Shown: positions 7,390 through 19,298 of the stretch, one piece after another
Layout: every line of letters begins with the position of its first letter
Numbering within the stretch: the first letter of the stretch is position 1
Assembly (NCBI RefSeq): GCF_000382285.1
Contig: NZ_KB907927.1
Span: 124,001-188,000 of the forward strand
DNA from: Solimonas variicoloris DSM 15731
GTDB lineage: Bacteria > Pseudomonadota > Gammaproteobacteria > Nevskiales > Nevskiaceae
Length of the DNA: 64,000 nucleotides
Reading direction: 5' to 3'
Position numbers and translations under genes: made by a program
The notes under the pieces: model-generated
What the model saw: the letters and a program-made list of their open reading frames with translations, nothing else
The model's database searches: none
Told to the model about the DNA's origin: nothing

Positions 7390-8298
7390 TTATTTAATGT
7401 TATTTCGCAGTTCGCCGCCGACGGCGGGGCCGCGCCCCCAATGCAGCTTGTTGCGCAGGATGTTGAAGTACGAATAGTTCTTCGGGTGCACGAGCGTGAG
7501 GCGGAAATCGGCTTCGCGCACCTCGAACGATTCGCCGGCGCGCAGCGTCTCGGCGGTCTGGCCGTCGCAGGTGTACATCGCCACGGTGTCCGGATCGCCG
7601 CGCAACGCGATGCGGACCGTCTGCCGGCTGCTGACGACGATCGGGCGGTCGGACAGCGTGTGCGGACAGATCGGCACCAGCGTCAGCGCGTCGAGGCCAG
7701 GGTGCACGACCGGTCCGCCGCCGGACAGTGCGTACGCGGTCGAGCCGGTCGGGCTGGCGACGATGAAACCGTCGGCACGGTGCTGGGAGATGAACTCGCC
7801 GTCGAGCCAGGTCTCGAACTCCAGCATGCGGATCGCCGCCTGATTGCGGATGACGACGTCGTTGACGGCGAGCCGCGCCGCGCCGCGCCTCTGGTCGCGG
7901 ATCAGCCGCGTCTGCAGCAGCAGGCGCTGCTCGCGCAGGTAATCGCCGGCGAAGATCGCGGCGAGCGCCTCGTGCATCTCGCCGGGCTGCACGTCGACCA
8001 TGAAACCGACGCGTCCCTGGTTGACGCCGAGCAGCGGCACGCCGGCCGGGGCAAGGTCGCGCGCCGCCGACAGCAGCGTGCCGTCGCCGCCGACGACGAT
8101 GACCAGGTCGCAGCGCACCAGCTCGTGGCGCGGCAGGCGCTCGACGTCCGCAGGCAGTTCGAGGCCCGGCAGCGTCAGCTCGTCGAGGCGGATGCGGCGG
8201 CCATGCGCGCGCAGGACCTCGATCAGCTGGCGCAGCGTCGGAATGACCTGCGGGTCGCGCCGCTTGCCGATGACGCCGACGATCTCGAAGGGATGCAT
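7390..8298 (-). CDS. nadK: NAD kinase
   Basis: A 302-residue NAD kinase that makes NADP from NAD and ATP in the cytoplasm. It shows the GGDGT motif (VIVVGGDGTLLSA), the NE/D region (AVNDVVI) and the ASPTGSTAYALSGGGP signature. I used ATG 8298 (MHPFEIVGVIGKRRDP), where family similarity begins. An in-frame ATG at 8334 (MLTSAANFRFFS...) has a better AGGGG ribosome site 7 nt upstream, so a 314-residue form is possible. It is divergent from hrcA; a heat-shock promoter for hrcA lies in the gap. Confidence 0.95.
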   Translation of the reverse strand: MHPFEIVGVIGKRRDPQVIPTLRQLIEVLRAHGRRIRLDELTLPGLELPADVERLPRHELVRCDLVIVVGGDGTLLSAARDLAPAGVPLLGVNQGRVGFMVDVQPGEMHEALAAIFAGDYLREQRLLLQTRLIRDQRRGAARLAVNDVVIRNQAAIRMLEFETWLDGEFISQHRADGFIVASPTGSTAYALSGGGPVVHPGLDALTLVPICPHTLSDRPIVVSSRQTVRIALRGDPDTVAMYTCDGQTAETLRAGESFEVREADFRLTLVHPKNYSYFNILRNKLHWGRGPAVGGELRNNIK

Positions 8299-8374
8299 GG
8301 AGAAGAACCGGAAATTTGCCGCGGACGTTAGCATGAATGACCCCTGCCGCCATCGGAAATCGTCCTTCAGGCTA

Positions 8375-8400
8375 TTGAAAATGCGCCGGAAAAACCCCAT
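8375..8400 (+). promoter_or_regulatory. Sigma-32 (heat-shock) promoter of hrcA
   Basis: TTGAAA at 8375-8380 and CCCCAT(TT) at 8395-8400 are 14 bp apart, a near-consensus RpoH promoter (CTTGAAA-N11-15-CCCCATnT). The ATG of hrcA is at 8410, only 9 nt past the -10 element, so the transcript would have almost no leader. Confidence 0.75.
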
Positions 8401-8409
8401 TTTTACGCC

Positions 8410-9447
8410 ATGTCCAAAGCCCTAGACGATCGCGCCGCCGAGCTCCTGAAGCTGCTCGTGGAGCGCTACATCCGCGACGGGCAGCCGGTCGGCTCGCGCA
8501 CGCTGTCGCGGATGGCGGGCCTGGCGCTGTCGCCGGCGACGATCCGCAATGTGATGGCCGACCTCGACGAGCTGGGCTTCGTCGCCTCGCCGCACACCTC
8601 GGCGGGGCGCATCCCGACCACGCGCGGCTATCGCTATTTCGTCGATGCGCTGCTGTCGCCCGAGTCGCTCAGTGCCAACGAGAAGGAACTGATCGCCAGC
8701 GAGCTGCTGCCGCGCGACCGCTCGCCGGCCGACCTCGTGCAGGCGGCCTCGAACCTGCTCTCCGAAATGTCGCGGATGGCCGGTGTCGTCACCATGCCGC
8801 GGCGCAATCTGGCGGTGCTGCGGCGCATCGAGTTCCTGCCGCTGTCCGGCAATCGCGTGCTGACCATCCTGGTCGTCAACCAGCACGAAGTGCAGAACCG
8901 CATCATCTACACGGAGCGTCCGTACGGCGCCGATGAGCTGGAGCGCTACGCCAACCTGCTCAACGAGCATTTCGCCGGCCGCGACCTCGTCAGTCTGCGT
9001 CAGGCGCTGGTCGAGGAGGCCGCCGACGCCCAGGCGCACGTCAACCTGCTGCTGCGCGAGGCGGCGACCATGGCCGAGCAGGCGCTGCGGCCGCAGGGCG
9101 CCGGCGATTACATCGTCGCCGGCCGGCCGAACCTGATGGGCTTCCAGGAGCTCGCCGACGTACAGCGCCTGCGCGGGCTGTTCGAGGCCCTCGACGCCAA
9201 GCGCGATCTGCTCGACCTGTTCGACCAGTGCCTCAATGCCGATCGCGTGCAGCTGTTCATCGGCGACGAATCCGGTTACCGCGTGCTCGACGAGTGCAGC
9301 GTGGTCACGGCGCCGTACTACGTGGACGGCAAGATCGCCGGCACGCTCGGCGTGATCGGGCCGACGCGCATGGCCTATCACCGCATCATTCCGATCGTGC
9401 GCGAGACGGCGCGGCTGCTGTCTGCCGGCTTGAAAGGCGAGGGCTGA
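8410..9447 (+). CDS. hrcA: Heat-inducible transcription repressor HrcA
   Basis: A 345-residue HrcA with the N-terminal winged helix (LVERYIRDGQPVGSRTL, SPATIRNVMADLDELGFV) and the GAF-like C-terminal half (GVIGPTRMAYHRIIPIV). HrcA normally represses chaperone genes by binding CIRCE (TTAGCACTC-N9-GAGTGCTAA). I found no CIRCE element upstream of hrcA, grpE, dnaK or dnaJ, so its target must lie elsewhere (often groESL). It is first in the group hrcA-grpE-dnaK and has its own sigma-32 promoter. The start codon has no Shine-Dalgarno and is probably leaderless. Confidence 0.96.
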   Translation: MSKALDDRAAELLKLLVERYIRDGQPVGSRTLSRMAGLALSPATIRNVMADLDELGFVASPHTSAGRIPTTRGYRYFVDALLSPESLSANEKELIASELLPRDRSPADLVQAASNLLSEMSRMAGVVTMPRRNLAVLRRIEFLPLSGNRVLTILVVNQHEVQNRIIYTERPYGADELERYANLLNEHFAGRDLVSLRQALVEEAADAQAHVNLLLREAATMAEQALRPQGAGDYIVAGRPNLMGFQELADVQRLRGLFEALDAKRDLLDLFDQCLNADRVQLFIGDESGYRVLDECSVVTAPYYVDGKIAGTLGVIGPTRMAYHRIIPIVRETARLLSAGLKGEG

Positions 9448-9587
9448 AACCGCAGATAGCGGCGGGGAGCGCGCGGCTTTGCTAGATGCTGGCCGTCCGG
9501 CTGGCTATCATGCGCCGCTCTCTCCGCGGCCGGGTGCTCTGGGTACCCGCCTCAACTTTCCCGACGACAGACAGATCGAATAGCGAT

Positions 9588-10112
9588 ATGACGGATACTC
9601 CCGAGCAGGCGGCCCCCGGCGCCGGCGGCCAGAACGAGCTGGAGACGCTGCGCGCCCAGCTCGACGACGCCGAAGCCCGCGCCGCCGCCGCCAAGGACGC
9701 GCAGCTGCGCGCCGCTGCGGACCTCGAAAACACCCGCCGCCGCCTCGAGCGCGAAGCCTCCAACAACCTCAAGTACGCGGCCGAGAAGCTGCTCGGCGAG
9801 CTGCTGGCCGTCGCCGACAGTCTCGAGCTGGGCCTGAAGGCCGCCGAACTCGCTGACGGGCCGGCGCGGGCGATGGGCGAGGGCCTGCAGCTCACCTACC
9901 GCCAGCTGATGAGCGTGCTCGAGAAGCACGGCGTCAAGCAGATCGACCCGCGCGGCCAGCCGTTCAATCCGGACTTCCATCAGGCGATGTCGATGGCGCC
10001 GAGTGCCGCGGTGCCGCCCAATCATGTCCTGGACGTGATGCAGAAGGGGTACAGCCTGCACGAACGCCTGCTGCGTCCGGCGATGGTGGTCGTGGCGCGC
10101 GCGCCCGACTGA
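9588..10112 (+). CDS. grpE: Nucleotide exchange factor GrpE
   Basis: A 174-residue GrpE. It has the long N-terminal helix (LETLRAQLDDAEARAAAAKDA), the LRAAADLENTRRRLERE region and the C-terminal beta domain with HGVKQIDPRGQPFNPDFHQA and VMQKGYSLHERLLRPAMVVVA. It releases ADP from DnaK. ATG 9588 gives a standard length and is used in preference to an in-frame extension back to 9486. It lies 140 bp after hrcA and 105 bp before dnaK. Confidence 0.97.
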   Translation: MTDTPEQAAPGAGGQNELETLRAQLDDAEARAAAAKDAQLRAAADLENTRRRLEREASNNLKYAAEKLLGELLAVADSLELGLKAAELADGPARAMGEGLQLTYRQLMSVLEKHGVKQIDPRGQPFNPDFHQAMSMAPSAAVPPNHVLDVMQKGYSLHERLLRPAMVVVARAPD

Positions 10113-10217
10113 ACAGCGAAAGCGCAAAAAAGCGCAGAAAACGCACCAAAACCCCTTGAAACCCTGCATCGAGCCTTCAGTTAGGCGGCAGGAACAAAAC
10201 CAATTTCGGAGTCACCC

Positions 10218-12152
<1,935 letters not shown>

Positions 12153-12169
12153 GCGGCACGCAGTACCAC

Positions 12170-12202
12170 GAGCGCCCGGCGTCGAGCCGGGCGCTCTTCT
12201 TT
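12170..12202 (+). terminator. Rho-independent terminator after dnaK
   Basis: An 11-bp perfect stem (GAGCGCCCGGC, 12170-12180; GCCGGGCGCTC, 12186-12196), 5-nt loop, then TTCTTT. It lies 18 bp after the dnaK stop and just ahead of the channel gene, so dnaJ expression depends on read-through or another promoter. Confidence 0.85.
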
Positions 12203-12224
12203 GAAGGGCCTGCTGGGGACCGCG

Positions 12225-12796
<572 letters not shown>

Positions 12797-12800
<4 letters not shown>

Positions 12801-13918
12801 GCAAGCGCGACTATTACGAAGTACTCATGGTCGAAAAGACCGTGAGCGAGGACGGGCTCAAGAAGGCCTATCGCAAGCTGGCGATGAAATACCACCCGGA
12901 CCGCAATCCGGGCGACAAGGCGGCCGAGGAGCAGTTCAAGGAAATCAGCGAGGCTTACGAAGTCCTTTCCGACGAGAAGAAGCGCGCGATCTACGATCAG
13001 TACGGCCACGAAGGCTTGAGCCGCGGCGCCGGTGGTGGCGCCGGCGCCGGCGGCTTCGCCGACATCTTCGGCGATGTGTTCGCCGACATCTTCGGCGGCG
13101 GCGGCGGCGGACGCGGCGGTCCGCGCCGCGGTGCCGACCTGCGCTACATGATGGAGCTGACGCTCGAGCAGGCGGTGTTCGGCTCGACCGAGAACATCCG
13201 CATCCCGAGCTGGGACGAATGCGAGTCCTGTCACGGCCACGGCACCGCCGACGGCAAGAAGCCGCCGACCTGTCCGACCTGTCGCGGCTCCGGCCAGGTG
13301 CGCGTGCAGCAGGGCTTCTTCGTGCTGCAGCAGACCTGCCCGAACTGCCGCGGCCGCGGCACCAGCGTCAGCGATCCGTGCAAGAGCTGCCGCGGCGCCG
13401 GCAAGCTGCGCCGCGAGAAGACGCTGGAGGTCAAGATTCCGCCGGGCGTCGATACCGGCGACCGTATTCGCCTGTCCGGCGAAGGCGAACCGGGCGAGGC
13501 CGGCGCGCCGAGCGGCGATCTCTACGTGCAAATCAACGTCAAGCCGCACGAGATTTTCGAGCGCGACGGCAACGACCTGCATTGCTCGATGCCGATCTCG
13601 GTCGTCACCGCCGCACTCGGCGGCACGCTCGAGGTGCCGACGCTGGAAGGCAAGGTCGAGATCGACGTGCCGGAAGGTTCGCAGAGCGGCAAGCAGTTCC
13701 GTCTGCGCGGCCGCGGCGTGCGCTCGGTGCGCACGGCCGGGCCGGGCGATCTGTACTGCACGGTCTTCGTCGAGACGCCGGTGCGCCTCAACAAGCAGCA
13801 GAAGGAACTGCTCCGCCAGTTCGGCGAGACGCTCGACAAGGAAGGCGGCAAGCACCACCCGGAAACGTCGAGCTGGCTCGGCAAGGCCAAGCGCTTCTTC
13901 GACGATCTGACGACCTGA
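12797..13918 (+). CDS. dnaJ: Chaperone protein DnaJ (Hsp40)
   Basis: A 373-residue class I DnaJ: J domain with HPD ([10 protein letters not shown]), Gly-rich linker, four zinc-finger repeats ([32 protein letters not shown]) and the substrate-binding C-terminal domains. It stimulates DnaK ATPase and hands over clients. The ATG overlaps the TMEM175 stop codon; the true start is fixed by the conserved KRDYYEVL. It converges on sthA; the 60-bp gap is GC-rich and contains a possible hairpin but no T-run. Confidence 0.98.
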
Positions 13919-13978
13919 GCGCCATCGCCGGCGCCCGCGCCGCGCGGGCGTCGGCGCGTGATCGGGCCCCGCCCGGGA

Positions 13979-15364
13979 TCAGGCGAGCCGGTTCAGGCCG
14001 TTGTGCGCGGCGACGCGGTAGGCCTCGGCCATCGTCGGGTAGTTGAACGTGGTGTCGATGAAATAGCGCAGGTTGTTGAGGTCGCGGCTCGCCATCACGG
14101 TCTGGCCGATGTGGACGATCTCCGAGGCGCGGTCGCCGAAGCAGTGCACGCCGAGCACCTGCAGCGTCTCGGTATGGAACAGCAGCTTGAGCATGCCGCT
14201 GGTCTCGTGCGTCATCTGCGCGCGGGCCAGGCTCTTGAACTGTGCGTAGCCGACTTCGTACGGAATCTTCGCCTCGCGCAGCTGGCGCTCGGTCTGGCCG
14301 ACCGACGAGATCTCCGGCAGCGTGTAGATGCCGCTCGGGATCAGGTCCAGCCGCTGCGGACCGTCGAGTCCGCCGATCAGATGCTGGACCGCGAACTGGC
14401 CCTGCACGTAGCCGGCGCTGGCCAGCGCCGGCGGGCCGATCACGTCGCCGACCGCATAGATGTTCGGTACCGCCGTCTGGTAATGGCTGTCGACGGCGAT
14501 CTGGCCGCGCGAGTTGATCTGGATGCCGAGCGCCTCGATGCCGAGGCCGTCGGTATTGCCGGTGCGGCCGTTGGCCCAGAGCAGCACGTCGGACTTGATC
14601 TTGCGGCCGGATTTCAGGTGCAGCAGCACGTCGTGCTCGCGCGCCTCGACGTGGTCGTACTGCTCGTTGTGGCGGATCATGCAGCCCTGCTCGCGCAAGT
14701 GGTACGAGAGCGCCTCGGCGATCTCGTCGTCGAGGAAGGACAGCAGGCGGTCCTGGGTGTTGACCAGCGTGACCTTGGAGCCGAGGTTGACGAAGATCGA
14801 GGCGTACTCGCAGCCGATCACGCCGGCGCCATAGATCGTGATCGAGAACGGGTGGTCCGGATAGCTGAGGATGCTGTCGCTGTCGCGGATGCGCGGATGC
14901 GTGAAGTCCAGCTCCGGCGGATGGTAGGGCCGCGAGCCGGTGGCGATCACGAAGTGCTCGGCGCGCAGCGTCACGGCGGCGCCCTCGCGGTCGACCGACA
15001 GGGTATTGGCGTCGACGAAACGCGCGTCGCCGCGGAACACCGGCACCTTGTTGCGCTCGTAGAAGCGCTGCCGGCTGGCGACCTGGGCGTCGACGACCTG
15101 GTCCTTGGCGCGCAGCAGCTGCGGATAGCTGACGCGCAGGTCGGCGGTGATCTCGCGCAGCAGCGGGTCGCGGCGGATCGCGGTCAATCGGGTGACGGCC
15201 TGGCGCAGGGCCTTGCTCGGGATCGTGCCCCAGTGCGTGCAGCCGCCGCCGACTTCGCGATAGCGCTCGACCAGGGCGACCCGCCGATGGTTCTTCGCGG
15301 CCATCATCGCCGCGCCTTCGCCGGCCGGGCCGGAACCGATTACCACCACATCGTAAGCGTGCAT
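13979..15364 (-). CDS. sthA: Soluble pyridine nucleotide transhydrogenase SthA
   Basis: A 461-residue flavoprotein of the disulfide-reductase superfamily. It has the FAD dinucleotide fold ([19 protein letters not shown]), the NAD fold ([15 protein letters not shown]) and a dimerisation domain. The redox-active CxxxxC of true reductases is replaced by [15 protein letters not shown], keeping one Cys, as in SthA. It moves electrons between NADPH and NAD in the cytoplasm. Length (E. coli 466) and motif agree. The ParA-like gene lies 43 bp upstream on the same strand. Confidence 0.95.
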   Translation of the reverse strand: MHAYDVVVIGSGPAGEGAAMMAAKNHRRVALVERYREVGGGCTHWGTIPSKALRQAVTRLTAIRRDPLLREITADLRVSYPQLLRAKDQVVDAQVASRQRFYERNKVPVFRGDARFVDANTLSVDREGAAVTLRAEHFVIATGSRPYHPPELDFTHPRIRDSDSILSYPDHPFSITIYGAGVIGCEYASIFVNLGSKVTLVNTQDRLLSFLDDEIAEALSYHLREQGCMIRHNEQYDHVEAREHDVLLHLKSGRKIKSDVLLWANGRTGNTDGLGIEALGIQINSRGQIAVDSHYQTAVPNIYAVGDVIGPPALASAGYVQGQFAVQHLIGGLDGPQRLDLIPSGIYTLPEISSVGQTERQLREAKIPYEVGYAQFKSLARAQMTHETSGMLKLLFHTETLQVLGVHCFGDRASEIVHIGQTVMASRDLNNLRYFIDTTFNYPTMAEAYRVAAHNGLNRLA

Positions 15365-15407
15365 CTCGCGTCCTGTTCTGGTCGCGGATGCCGGTCCACC
15401 CCGAACG

Positions 15408-16175
15408 TCAGCCGCGATGCAGCGAATTGTAAAGCGCGACGTACTCCTGCGTAACGCGGTGGCCGCGGTCGAGGTAGATCATCGGCTTGTGCTGTTCGTG
15501 CGATTCCTTGACGCGTACCGAGGACGACAGGGTTTGTTCGAGCACCGGCTTGCCTTCGGCGCGCAACTCGTCGATCAGCCGTGTCGGCAGCTTCGAGCGC
15601 GCCGAGAACTGGTTGGCGACGATGCCCTCGACGCGCAGTTCCTCGTTGTGGTCGGCGCGGATCTCCTCGATGTTGTCGAGCAGGGTGTAGAGCGCCTGGC
15701 GCGCGAATTCGTCGCAGTCGAACGGGATCAGCACGCTGTCGGCGGCGATCAGCGCCGAGCGCGCGTAGAAGTTCAGCGCCGGCGGCGTGTCGATGAAGAC
15801 GGCGTCGTAACCCTTGAGCTTGCGCAGCGCGTCGCGCAGCTTGTAGATCTTCTGCTTGGCTTCTAGCTTGACGGCGAGCTCGTCGAGGCGCGGATCGGCG
15901 GCGACGACGTCGAGGTTCTCGAACGGCGTGCTGGTGACGTAGGTCACGAACGGCGCCGGCGCCAGCGAGAACGACAGCGTCGATTCGAAGAAATCGGCGA
16001 TCGTGCGGTCGACCGTCGCGGCGCGCGTGCCGAGCAGGTACTGCGTGGCGTTGCCCTGGGTGTCGAGATCGATGACCAGCGTGCGCAGACCGTGGGCCGC
16101 AGCGATCGCGGCGAGATTGCAGACGATCGTGGTCTTGCCGACCCCGCCTTTCTGGTTGAAAACCACGCGTTTCAT
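15408..16175 (-). CDS. ParA-family ATPase (orphan)
   Basis: A 255-residue deviant Walker A ATPase: [15 protein letters not shown] at the N-terminus (KGGVGKTT 9-16), [18 protein letters not shown] (Walker A') and [11 protein letters not shown] (Walker B). Such proteins position plasmids, chromosomes or large complexes by forming ATP-dependent dimers on DNA. No parB-like gene or parS site is next to it, so it is not an obvious partition pair; gammaproteobacteria commonly carry similar orphans. ATG 16175 has GGAG 7 nt upstream; a longer open frame to 16418 has no family similarity. Confidence 0.86.
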   Translation of the reverse strand: MKRVVFNQKGGVGKTTIVCNLAAIAAAHGLRTLVIDLDTQGNATQYLLGTRAATVDRTIADFFESTLSFSLAPAPFVTYVTSTPFENLDVVAADPRLDELAVKLEAKQKIYKLRDALRKLKGYDAVFIDTPPALNFYARSALIAADSVLIPFDCDEFARQALYTLLDNIEEIRADHNEELRVEGIVANQFSARSKLPTRLIDELRAEGKPVLEQTLSSSVRVKESHEQHKPMIYLDRGHRVTQEYVALYNSLHRG

Positions 16176-16341
16176 GACGACTCCGTTCCCCGCGGACATT
16201 TCGTGCCGGATCTCGCACCGATCATGCCGGGCGCGACAGTGGCAGAATGCTAGCCCAAGCCCGGGCGCCATGGACTGGCCGAATCGCCAGCCGCCGCCGC
16301 AGCGCCTCCGCCCGGCCATCTCTCCCGCCACGTCCATCATC

Positions 16342-17100
16342 ATGAAATCCGAATTGAACGTCTTCGTGACCGGCGCCTCGTCCGGTTTCGGTGCGGCCAT
16401 CGCGCGCCGCTTTATCACCGAGGGTCATCGCGTGATCGCCGCCGGCCGCCGCTCCGAGCGCCTCGCCGAACTGGCCGCCGCGTGCGGCGAGCGCCTGCTG
16501 CCGCTGACGCTGGATGTGCGCGACCGCGCCGCGGTCGAGGCGGCGGTCGCCGGCCTGCCGGCGCCGTTCGCTGCCGTCGATGTGCTGGTCAACAACGCCG
16601 GTCTCGCGCTCGGCCTGAAGCCGGCCGACCAGGCCGATATGGCCGACTGGGAGCAGATGGTCGACACCAACATCAAGGGCCTGCTCTATGTCACCCGGGC
16701 GCTGACGCCGGGCATGGTCGAGCGCGGCCGCGGCCACGTCATCAACCTCGGCTCGGTCGCCGGCGAATGGCCGTATCCGGGCGGCAACGTCTACGGCGGC
16801 ACCAAGGCCTTCGTCCGCCAGTTTTCGCTGAACCTGCGCGCCGACCTCGTCGGCCGCGGCGTTCGCGTCAGCAACATCGAGCCGGGCATGGCGGAGACGG
16901 AGTTCTCGCTGGTGCGCTATCACGGCGATGCCGAAAAGGCCAAGGCGGTCTATGCCGGCATCGAGCCGCTGACGGCCGAGGACATCGCCGATACCGTCTA
17001 CTGGATCGCGACGCGGCCGGCGCACGTCAACATCAACACGATCTCGCTGATGCCGGAGTGCCAAGCGTTTTCGTCGTTCGCGGTGAAGCGGCAATCCTGA
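16342..17100 (+). CDS. ydfG: SDR oxidoreductase YdfG (NADP-dependent 3-hydroxy acid dehydrogenase)
   Basis: A 252-residue short-chain dehydrogenase close to E. coli YdfG (248). It has the cofactor motif TGASSGFG (10-17), NNAG (84-87) and catalytic Ser138, Tyr151 and Lys155. The tail (RPAHVNINTISLMPECQAF) aligns with YdfG PAHVNINTLEMMPVTQSY. YdfG oxidises L-allo-threonine, serine and 3-hydroxy acids with NADP and also reduces malonic semialdehyde. Divergent from the ParA gene, 166 bp apart. Confidence 0.9.
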   Translation: MKSELNVFVTGASSGFGAAIARRFITEGHRVIAAGRRSERLAELAAACGERLLPLTLDVRDRAAVEAAVAGLPAPFAAVDVLVNNAGLALGLKPADQADMADWEQMVDTNIKGLLYVTRALTPGMVERGRGHVINLGSVAGEWPYPGGNVYGGTKAFVRQFSLNLRADLVGRGVRVSNIEPGMAETEFSLVRYHGDAEKAKAVYAGIEPLTAEDIADTVYWIATRPAHVNINTISLMPECQAFSSFAVKRQS

Positions 17101-17202
17101 GCCCCGCGGCGGTCGACCGGCCTACAGCGGGCCGGGCGAATGCCTGACGGGTAGCGGCGCAGCGCTGCTTATCCTCCTTGCACAAGGCGCCTGGAGGAGA
17201 AC

Positions 17203-18123
17203 ATGCGCTCGATCGCAGCTCTATGCGGATGCGCCGGCGTGCTGCTGGCGCTGGGCGCCGGCCTCGCCGGGGCGGCGGTGACGCCGGACGAGAACGTGCT
17301 CGTGTTCCGCCGCACGATCATCGATCAGGGCGTCAGCCGCAGCATCGTCTATCTGCGGCCGCGACTGGCGCCGGCGTCGGCGCCGCCGGCCTTGTTCCTG
17401 CTGCCGTACCGCAACGGCAGCGCCGACGACATGGCCGATCTCACGCGCGCCGGCCGCCTGGCGCGCGATTACGGCGCCTGGGTCATCGTGCCGGAGGCCT
17501 TCACCGGCCTGTGGAACTACAAGATGCTGCTCGGGCCGCTGACGACGCCGAACGATCTGCTGTTCCTCGACCGCGTCATCGACGCGGCGGTCGCCGACTA
17601 CGGACTCGACGCGCACCGCCTCTACATGGGCGGCTATTCCGGCGGCGCGATGATGACGCTGCGCTACGTCTGCGAGCGCCCCGGGCGGATCGCCGCCGCG
17701 GCGCTGGTCGGCGGACAGATGATCCGCACGCTGGCCGACAAATGCGCGACCGCGCCGGCGCCGGCGCTGGCCTTCATCAACGGCCGCGAGGATCCGGTCG
17801 GCCCCTACGACGGCGACCTGACGCTGATGTCCTCGCCCGACAGCGCCGCCTTCTGGGCGCGCGCCAACGGCTGTGCGCCGGTGCCGCTGCGCGAGGCGCT
17901 GCCGGACCTCGTCGACGACGGCACCACGGTGGTCGTCGATCGCTACCGCGGCTGCACGCACGGCGAGGCGGTGCGTCTCTACACCGTCGAGGGCGGCGGC
18001 CATACCTGGCCGGGCGCGGTCGACTTCACGCCGTCGCTTGGCGCGACCACGCAGGACTTCGACGCGACGACGACCTTCATGTCGTTCCTGGTGCCGTTCT
18101 CGACCGCGGAGGGCGTGCGATGA
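17203..18123 (+). CDS. Secreted alpha/beta-hydrolase, PHB depolymerase/feruloyl esterase-like
   Basis: A 306-residue exported protein: signal peptide (about 1-25) then an esterase domain. The nucleophile elbow GGYSGGA gives Ser146, Asp197 lies in NGREDPVG, and His267 in GGGHTWPG; this spacing and the HTWPG motif are typical of the LpqC/polyhydroxybutyrate depolymerase (CE1-like) group, which includes feruloyl and acetylxylan esterases. Several Cys could form periplasmic disulfides. Substrate is not determined. It has GGAGGAG just before ATG and overlaps the next gene by ATGA, so the two secreted proteins are made together. Confidence 0.8.
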   Translation: MRSIAALCGCAGVLLALGAGLAGAAVTPDENVLVFRRTIIDQGVSRSIVYLRPRLAPASAPPALFLLPYRNGSADDMADLTRAGRLARDYGAWVIVPEAFTGLWNYKMLLGPLTTPNDLLFLDRVIDAAVADYGLDAHRLYMGGYSGGAMMTLRYVCERPGRIAAAALVGGQMIRTLADKCATAPAPALAFINGREDPVGPYDGDLTLMSSPDSAAFWARANGCAPVPLREALPDLVDDGTTVVVDRYRGCTHGEAVRLYTVEGGGHTWPGAVDFTPSLGATTQDFDATTTFMSFLVPFSTAEGVR

Positions 18124-19298
18124 AGCGGACCTTGTTCCTCATCGCCGCGTGGCTGGGCACGGCCGTGGCGCAGGCGGCGGCGCCGCTCGGTGCCGAATTT
18201 CGCGTCAACGGCACGACGGCGCTCGACCAGCAGCGGCCGGCGCTGGCGCGCGCCGGCAACGGCCGCTTCGTCATCGCCTGGGACAGCAGCGAAGCGGGCG
18301 GGGCGGCGGGCGACGTCTACGCACGCCGCTACGCGGCCGATGGCACGCCGCTCGGCGCCGAGTTCCGCGTCAACAGCACCACGCGCAATCGCCAATATGC
18401 GCCGCGCGTCGCTGTCGACGCCGACGGGGGTTTCGTCGCCGCCTGGCTCAGCAACGCGCAGCACAGCGTCGGCCTGTCGCTGTACGCGCGCCGCTACGGC
18501 GCGGACGGCGTGCCGCTCGGGCCGGAGTTCCGCGTCGACAGGACCGGCCGCGCGACCTCGGCGCAGTTCGACGTGGCGATGGCGCCGAACGGCGCGTTCG
18601 TCGTCGTCTGGGTCGATCGCGACGCGATCGTCGGCGCCAGCTTGCAGGCGCGCTACGTCAACGCCCAGCGCTATACGCGCGACGGATGGGCCGACGGCGC
18701 CCCGATCGCGGTCTACGACAGCACGCTGTTCCAGGTTCGCGTGCCGAGCGTCGCCAGCGACGCGGCTGGCAACTTCGTCGTCGCCTGGTTCGTCGGCGCC
18801 AACAGCATCTGGGCGCGGCGCTACGATGCCGCCGGCAGGGCGCGCGGTCCGGGCTTTCGCGTCAGTACCGCCGGCGACCAGGTCGACCGGCCGCGGATCG
18901 CCGCCAGTGCCGGCGGTGCGTTTGCGATCGCCTGGGAGACCGGCGACGAGGCCTTCGCCGACACCGGCGTCTACCTGCGTGCCTACAACGCCGCCGGTCA
19001 CGCGACGATGGCGCCGGCACGCGTCGACCGCCGCATGCTGCGCTTTCCCGAAATCGCCTTCACGAACGATACGCAGCTGGTGGTCGCCGCACACGGCGAT
19101 GCGATCTACGGGCAATGCTGGAATGTCACCGGCACCGCGCTTGGCGGCGCCTTTCGCGTCGACGCGTCGCCGACGCTGCACACGCCGTTGCTGGCGAGCG
19201 TCGCCAGCGACGGCGGCGGGCAGCTGCTGTTCGCGTGGCAGAACTTCAGCGTTGCCGCCGGCCGCGACATCTACGCGCGCCTGTTCTCGCGCTGCTGA
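18120..19298 (+). CDS. Secreted seven-repeat beta-propeller-like protein
   Basis: A 392-residue exported protein of unknown function. After a signal peptide (MKRTLFLIAAWLGTAVAQA) the whole chain consists of seven similar units of about 45-60 residues, each with the pattern PLGxEFRVN ... G.FVxAW ... YARRYxADG. Seven such beta-rich units predict a seven-bladed propeller; this is inference from the repeat. The C-terminus ends at the last repeat with a Cys and has no GlyGly-CTERM or autotransporter tail. It is translationally coupled to the esterase, so it may help bind the same polymer. Its 3' end overlaps the convergent HPP gene by 28 bp. Confidence 0.75.
   Translation: MKRTLFLIAAWLGTAVAQAAAPLGAEFRVNGTTALDQQRPALARAGNGRFVIAWDSSEAGGAAGDVYARRYAADGTPLGAEFRVNSTTRNRQYAPRVAVDADGGFVAAWLSNAQHSVGLSLYARRYGADGVPLGPEFRVDRTGRATSAQFDVAMAPNGAFVVVWVDRDAIVGASLQARYVNAQRYTRDGWADGAPIAVYDSTLFQVRVPSVASDAAGNFVVAWFVGANSIWARRYDAAGRARGPGFRVSTAGDQVDRPRIAASAGGAFAIAWETGDEAFADTGVYLRAYNAAGHATMAPARVDRRMLRFPEIAFTNDTQLVVAAHGDAIYGQCWNVTGTALGGAFRVDASPTLHTPLLASVASDGGGQLLFAWQNFSVAAGRDIYARLFSRC

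Noticed and set aside
8299-8409. CIRCE element before hrcA
   Set aside because: No TTAGCACTC/GAGTGCTAA pair, even with several mismatches; the region is instead explained by a sigma-32 promoter.
10155-10180. Second sigma-32 promoter before dnaK
   Set aside because: CTTGAAA is present at 10155-10161 but the sequence at the -10 distance does not resemble CCCCAT.
15408-16175. parAB partition locus
   Set aside because: Only the ParA-like ATPase is present; no ParB-like gene or parS-like repeats are adjacent.
17203-19298. GlyGly-CTERM tails on the secreted pair
   Set aside because: Neither protein ends with a Gly-Gly, hydrophobic helix and basic cluster, so they are not evident rhombosortase substrates.
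19271-19298. 28-bp tail-to-tail overlap of the propeller and HPP genes
   Set aside because: Such short convergent overlaps are ordinary in compact genomes and do not signal a frameshift.
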